7,516 bases of DNA from Peptococcaceae bacterium. Lineage in GTDB: Bacteria; Bacillota; Peptococcia; Peptococcales; Peptococcaceae. Numbering within the stretch: the stretch's first letter is position 1; every line of letters begins with the position of its first letter. The translations under genes and the position numbers were made by a program. This document shows, piece by piece, positions 4,130 to 7,516 of the stretch. Below the pieces are notes generated by a model. The model was not told the DNA's origin. It did no database searches and saw nothing but the letters and a program-made list of their open reading frames with translations. The stretch lies in assembly GCA_017532485.1 (NCBI GenBank), contig JAFXJE010000204.1, forward strand, positions 1 to 7,516, written 5' to 3'.

Positions 4130-5131
4130 CTACATTTTGCTGCCCATCATTGCAGCTAAGTCGATAACACGGCAGGAGTAACCCCACTCATTGTCATACC
4201 AAGCGATTACTTTTAACATATGGTCATCAACAACCATAGTGGATAAACCATCAACGATACTGGAACGGCTGTCGCCATTGTAATCGATAGATACTAATGG
4301 TTTGTCAGAGTAGCCTAAAATACCTTTCAAGGATGTTTCGCTGGCTTCTTTTAATAATTGGTTAACTTGTTCAGCAGTTACAGTTTCTTCTAATTCGAAA
4401 ACAACGTCAACTAAAGAAACATTTGGTGTAGGTACACGCAAAGCAAAGCCATTTAATTTACCTTTGGTGCTTGGGATAACTTCACCCATAGCTTTAGCAG
4501 CACCGGTAGTAGTAGGAATGATGGATTGAGCACAACCACGCGCTCTGCGTAAATCTTTATGACGGTTATCTAAGTTTTTCTGGTCATTAGTAAAGGAATG
4601 AACTGTAGTCATTAAACCATGCTTAATAGTAAAGTTATCGTTGATAACTTTTACAACAGGTGCTAAGCAGTTAGTAGTGCAGGAAGCGTTGGAAACTACT
4701 TTGCAGTCATCAGTATAAACTTCTTCGTTTACACCCATAACAACAGTAGCATCTACATTTTTACCAGGTGCAGTAATTAAAACTTTTTTAGCACCATTTT
4801 CCAAATGTACGCTTGCGTCGTCACGACCTTTGAATTTACCTGTACTTTCGATAACTACATCAACACCAAATTTGCCCCAAGGCAGATTTTTAGGGTCGCG
4901 GTCAGATAATAATGGAATTTCTTTACCATCAACGATTAAGCTGTTTTCAGTAAAGGAAACTTCACCTGGATAAGTACCATGAGTAGAGTCGTATTTGAAC
5001 AGATGAGCAGTGCTTTCTGGGTCTGCTGTACTGTTGATTACAACTACTTCCACATCTTCATGTTGCATGGCAGCTCGTAAAGATAAACGACCGATACGAC
5101 CAAAACCATTAATAGCAAGTTTTGTTGTCAT
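4130..5131 (-). CDS. gap: Type I glyceraldehyde-3-phosphate dehydrogenase, GapB-like coenzyme site
   Basis: A 333-residue cytosolic enzyme interconverting glyceraldehyde-3-phosphate and 1,3-bisphosphoglycerate. The N-terminal Rossmann motif INGFGRIGR is at 7-15. The catalytic Cys151 lies in SNASCTTNCLAP, and His178 lies in TTVHSFTNDQ. RVPTPNVSLVDVV and WYDNEWGYSCRV are the usual C-terminal motifs, and the length is normal. The coenzyme pocket is unusual for a glycolytic NAD enzyme. Where those have Asp after the second beta strand (N-D-L), this has N33-S34-T35. Where they have Leu-Pro before HKDLRRAR, it has N189-R190. This resembles Bacillus GapB (INAS..., IDNPHKDLRRAR), which prefers NADP and serves gluconeogenesis. 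The ribosome binding site GGAGG (5144-5140) is 8 bases before ATG. The enzyme call is certain; NADP preference is inference. Confidence 0.97.
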   Translation of the reverse strand: MTTKLAINGFGRIGRLSLRAAMQHEDVEVVVINSTADPESTAHLFKYDSTHGTYPGEVSFTENSLIVDGKEIPLLSDRDPKNLPWGKFGVDVVIESTGKFKGRDDASVHLENGAKKVLITAPGKNVDATVVMGVNEEVYTDDCKVVSNASCTTNCLAPVVKVINDNFTIKHGLMTTVHSFTNDQKNLDNRHKDLRRARGCAQSIIPTTTGAAKAMGEVIPSTKGKLNGFALRVPTPNVSLVDVVFELEETVTAEQVNQLLKEASETSLKGILGYSDKPLVSIDYNGDSRSSIVDGLSTMVVDDHMLKVIAWYDNEWGYSCRVIDLAAMMGSKM

Positions 5132-5199
5132 AATTTATACCTCCAAAAATAATATATAATAAATGTAGCCAAAAATTATGTTATATACATATCTCATTC

Positions 5200-5228
5200 A
5201 TTATAACTAGTTTAAGTGTAAAAATAAA
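5200..5228 (-). promoter_or_regulatory. Probable gap promoter
   Basis: On the - strand a perfect TATAAT (5205-5200) lies 17 bases from a poor -35, TTATTT (5228-5223). The expected leader is about 60 bases. The palindrome AACTAGTT (5205-5212) overlaps the -10 and spacer and could be an operator half-core, though 8 bases in AT-rich DNA is weak evidence. Confidence 0.4.
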
Positions 5229-5233
5229 GACCT

Positions 5234-5262
5234 TGACAAAAATATTCAAGAAAGATATAATC
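5234..5262 (+). promoter_or_regulatory. Consensus sigma-A promoter for greA-lysS
   Basis: TTGACA (5234-5239), a 17-base spacer and TATAAT (5257-5262) match the consensus exactly at both boxes. The predicted start is near 5269, with a leader of about 42 bases to greA. It stands back to back with the gap promoter. Confidence 0.92.
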
Positions 5263-5310
5263 AAACGATATGTAAGTTACTTTATATTGTAGGTAAGGAG
5301 CGTTACAAAC

Positions 5311-5790
5311 ATGACTGAAAAGGACGTTATGCTGACCCGTGATGGTCTGGAAAAATTGGAACAAGAGCTGGAAGAGTTACGCAGTGTAAAGCGGACCGAG
5401 GTGGCAGAACGCATTAAAGAAGCCATTGCTTTCGGTGACTTGAGTGAAAACTCTGAGTACGATGATGCGAAAAACGAACAAGCTTTTATTGAAGGCAGAA
5501 TTTTAACTTTAGAAAAAATGATTCGCAATGCTAAAGTTATCGAAGAAGATGTACAAGTAGAAGGTGTAGTATCTTTAGGCTGCTTCGTAAAAGTAAGAGA
5601 TATTGAATTTGATGAAATCATGGAATATAAAATCGTTGGTACAGTAGAAGCTGACCCAATGGATAATCGTATTTCCAATGAATCTCCTGTTGGTGCTGCC
5701 GTATTAGGTCGTCGTGTAGGTGAAACTGTGGATGTAGCAACTCCAATGGGTCTTGTAAAATTTGAAATTTTAGAAGTAAGCAACGGTTAA
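5311..5790 (+). CDS. greA: Transcription elongation factor GreA
   Basis: A 159-residue factor that enters the RNA polymerase secondary channel and stimulates cleavage of backtracked transcripts. The N-terminal antiparallel coiled coil spans about residues 8-75 (LTRDGLEKLEQELEELRSVK). Its tip motif GDLSENSEYDDAKNEQ carries Asp43 and Glu46, the acidic pair that coordinates the catalytic magnesium. The C-terminal FKBP-like domain (about 80-158) includes SNESPVGAAVLGRRVGETV. The length is standard. The ATG at 5311 has AAGGAGC about 10 bases upstream. It is the first gene after a consensus promoter and is followed by lysS after 25 bases, a pairing seen in other Firmicutes, so the two are almost surely cotranscribed. 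Confidence 0.97.
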   Translation: MTEKDVMLTRDGLEKLEQELEELRSVKRTEVAERIKEAIAFGDLSENSEYDDAKNEQAFIEGRILTLEKMIRNAKVIEEDVQVEGVVSLGCFVKVRDIEFDEIMEYKIVGTVEADPMDNRISNESPVGAAVLGRRVGETVDVATPMGLVKFEILEVSNG

Positions 5791-5815
5791 GCAGCTTTAG
5801 AGAGGAGGAAACGGT

Positions 5816-7294
5816 ATGGCAAAAGAAACACAAGCAGAAAACGCATTAATTAAGGTAAGAATGGATAAGTTGGAGGCGTTAAGAGAAAAGGGCATCAATC
5901 CTTTTGGTCAACGTTTTGAGGTGACTCACCATACTCAAGATGTGCTGGAACAACAAGAAGCACTGATTGCCTCCGGGGAAGAAGTTGTAATTGCCGGTCG
6001 TTTGATGGCAAAACGTGGTCAGGGTAAAGCTGGTTTCGGTAATGTACAAGATGTAACCGGTTCTATTCAGATTTATTCTCGTCAAGATGTAGCAGGGGAA
6101 GACAACCACTGGTTATTTAAAAAAGCAGATATCGGTGATATTGTAGGTATTCGTGGGACAGTATTCGTCACAGAAAAAGGTGAAACTTCTATTTCTGTGC
6201 GTGAATATACAGCCTTAACTAAATCTCTGCGTCCATTGCCTGAAAAATATCATGGCTTGACTGATGTTGAATTGCGTTACCGTCAACGCTATGTAGACTT
6301 GATTATGAATAAAGAAGTACAAAACACATTTGTACTGAGAAGCAAAATTATTCGCTATGTGCGTGAATATTTAGACAACAATGGTTTCTTGGAAGTAGAA
6401 ACACCTGTATTACACACTATTGCTGGTGGTGCTAATGCAAGACCATTTATTTCCTATCACAATGCTTTAGATATGGAATTATATATGCGTATTGCTCTGG
6501 AATTACACTTAAAACGTTTAATCGTTGGTGGTTTAGAAAGAGTTTACGAATTGGGCAGAGTATTCCGCAATGAAGGTATTGATACTCGTCACAATCCTGA
6601 ATTTACTATGATGGAAGTATATCAAGCTTATGCTGACTATCATGATATGATGGATTTAACTGAAAATCTAGTTAAGTATGTAGCTGAAAAAGCTTTAGGT
6701 ACTACCATGATTACTTATGGTGAATATGAAGTGGATTTAGGCAGTCCTTGGGCAAGAATTAGCATGAATGATGCAGTAAAAGAACATACAGGCTTGGATT
6801 TCAGCACCTTCACAACTGATGAAGAAGCTAGAGCAGCTGCAAAATCTATCGGTGTGCCTGTAGATGATGATATGCCAAAAGGTAAAGTATTGAGTGAAGT
6901 CTTTGAAGAAAAAGTTGAAGAAAAATTAATTCAACCTACCTTCATTATGGACTACCCAATCGAAGTATCTCCATTGGCAAGAAGAAAAGATGGACAGCCT
7001 GAAGTAACAGACCGTTTTGAGTTATTCATTGTAGGTCGTGAACACGCTAATGCGTTCTCCGAATTAAATGACCCAATGGACCAAAAAGGTCGTTTTGAAA
7101 AACAATTAGAAGAAAAAGCTAAAGGTGACGATGAAGCTCATCCAATGGATGAAGATTACATCAATGCTTTAGAATATGGTTTACCTCCAACAGGTGGTTT
7201 GGGTATCGGTATTGACCGTTTAGTTATGTTATTGACCAACTCTCCATCTATTCGCGATGTAATCCTGTTTCCTACATTAAAACATAGAGCGTAA
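5816..7294 (+). CDS. lysS: Lysyl-tRNA synthetase, class II
   Basis: A 492-residue cytosolic enzyme that charges tRNA-Lys with lysine. The N-terminal OB-fold anticodon-binding domain spans about residues 55-135 (VVIAGRLMAKRGQGKAGFGN). The class II catalytic core follows. Motif 1 is near 174-200 (LRSKIIRYVREYLDNNGFLE, then VETPVL). Motif 2 is at 243-270 (VYELGRVFRNEGIDTRHNPE, then FTMMEVYQ). Motif 3 is at 455-475 (GLPPTGGLGIGIDRLVMLLT). ANAFSELNDP (411-420) is the expected lysine-pocket segment. The residue before it is His410, where many homologues have Ile or Leu; this is a minor change. The ribosome binding site AGAGGAGG lies shortly before the ATG. Length and C-terminus (LFPTLKHRA) are normal. 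A strong terminator ends the unit. Confidence 0.98.
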   Translation: MAKETQAENALIKVRMDKLEALREKGINPFGQRFEVTHHTQDVLEQQEALIASGEEVVIAGRLMAKRGQGKAGFGNVQDVTGSIQIYSRQDVAGEDNHWLFKKADIGDIVGIRGTVFVTEKGETSISVREYTALTKSLRPLPEKYHGLTDVELRYRQRYVDLIMNKEVQNTFVLRSKIIRYVREYLDNNGFLEVETPVLHTIAGGANARPFISYHNALDMELYMRIALELHLKRLIVGGLERVYELGRVFRNEGIDTRHNPEFTMMEVYQAYADYHDMMDLTENLVKYVAEKALGTTMITYGEYEVDLGSPWARISMNDAVKEHTGLDFSTFTTDEEARAAAKSIGVPVDDDMPKGKVLSEVFEEKVEEKLIQPTFIMDYPIEVSPLARRKDGQPEVTDRFELFIVGREHANAFSELNDPMDQKGRFEKQLEEKAKGDDEAHPMDEDYINALEYGLPPTGGLGIGIDRLVMLLTNSPSIRDVILFPTLKHRA

Positions 7295-7300
7295 ATAATA

Positions 7301-7342
7301 AAAGCATCTTTCCGTTTTTTAGGAGAGATGCTTTATTTTTTT
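7301..7342 (+). terminator. Intrinsic terminator after lysS
   Basis: AAAGCATCTTTCC (7301-7313) pairs with GGAGAGATGCTTT (7322-7334): 13 bp including one G-T wobble, 8-base loop, followed by A and seven T. On the - strand it is followed by TATTATTT, so it may also stop the convergent peptidase gene. Confidence 0.92.
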
Positions 7343-7376
7343 ATTGTATCAACTTTATCTTGACTCTTATCTTTGC

Positions 7377-7516
7377 TTATTGTCTTTTAATAATTTCTTT
7401 GTAAAAATCTACACCCATAGGTAACGCACCTTGGTAGATATTTTCATTTAAGCCGTGGATACTGGCGTATTGTTGCTGGTCAATATAAAGTGGGGCAAAG
7501 CGAATACAGTTATCAC
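7377..7516 (-). CDS. C-terminal end of a probable M20-family peptidase
   Basis: A gene entering from the right edge; 45 C-terminal residues and the TAA stop (7379-7377) are visible. The frame reads DNCIRFAPLYIDQQQYASIH, then GLNENI and a final FYKEIIKRQ helix. The R-F-x-P-[L/F] segment, the IHG-x-NE motif and a closing FY-x-x-[L/I]I helix match the C-terminus of zinc-dependent M20 peptidases of the Gly-X carboxypeptidase (CPS1/PM20D1-like) branch, where the HG-x-NE segment supplies a metal-ligand His. The catalytic N-terminal part lies outside the window, so the substrate cannot be judged. It converges with lysS, the two stops being 82 bases apart around a shared terminator. Confidence 0.6.
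   Translation of the reverse strand, partial: DNCIRFAPLYIDQQQYASIHGLNENIYQGALPMGVDFYKEIIKRQ

Noticed and set aside
5234..5250. TTGACAAAAATATTCAA as a Rex-like redox operator between gap and greA
   Set aside because: The TTG and CAA half-sites are 11 rather than 12 bases apart and lack the inner GTGA/TCAC bases; the TTGACA is better explained as the greA -35 box.
5277..5833. - strand open frames over greA (168 and 71 codons)
   Set aside because: Ser/Thr-rich antisense shadow of greA; the + strand protein has all GreA motifs and a consensus promoter.
1..7516. CRISPR array, insertion sequence, attachment site or prophage
   Set aside because: No evenly spaced direct repeats, no transposase or integrase motifs, and no target-site duplications were seen on either strand.

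Overview
The window reads as an AT-rich chromosomal segment of a Firmicute. Class Negativicutes is my best guess. It rests on gene order and protein style only, with no rRNA or marker search behind it. Six complete, readily recognised housekeeping genes or pairs fill most of the sequence, with a partial gene at each edge. The order flippase - mazG - HU - S4-domain protein echoes the yabM-yabN-yabO cluster of Bacillus, with an HU gene inserted. I see no insertion sequence, CRISPR array, tRNA, rRNA or phage gene.

Left block (bases 2-3122, + strand): the C-terminal half of a SpoVB/MurJ-like lipid flippase overlaps mazG by one base. Next come a 92-residue HU protein, an 85-residue RqcP/YabO-type S4 RNA-binding protein, and a SpoIID-family peptidoglycan lytic enzyme with a probable lipoprotein signal. 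Hairpins follow HU and rqcP. The second is a 16-bp perfect stem whose 3' arm contains the Shine-Dalgarno of spoIID.

Middle gap (3123-3646): this looks empty at the protein level but is the most interesting part of the window. On the - strand it carries a 28-codon gene for a hydrophobic peptide with the signature of the TxpA/BsrG-like 'putative holin-like toxin' family. The gene has a near-perfect Shine-Dalgarno partly locked in a hairpin, and its own promoter. A convergent + strand promoter and terminator could make an antisense RNA over the toxin mRNA 3' end, which is the classic type I toxin-antitoxin layout. Upstream of the toxin there is a second - strand promoter and a branched inverted-repeat structure that may be a leader or separate small RNA.

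Right block: mscL and gap lie on the - strand, with gap first, a terminator between them, and a 21-bp terminator after mscL. The GAPDH has GapB-like residues at the coenzyme-specificity positions, suggesting NADP use. A consensus promoter diverges from gap and drives greA-lysS on the + strand, closed by a strong terminator. The last 140 bases hold the C-terminus of an M20-type peptidase on the - strand, convergent with lysS.

Two protein starts need correction relative to the longest open frames: HU starts at GTG 1546 and MscL at ATG 4072. Both are fixed by AGGAGG sites 7 bases upstream.
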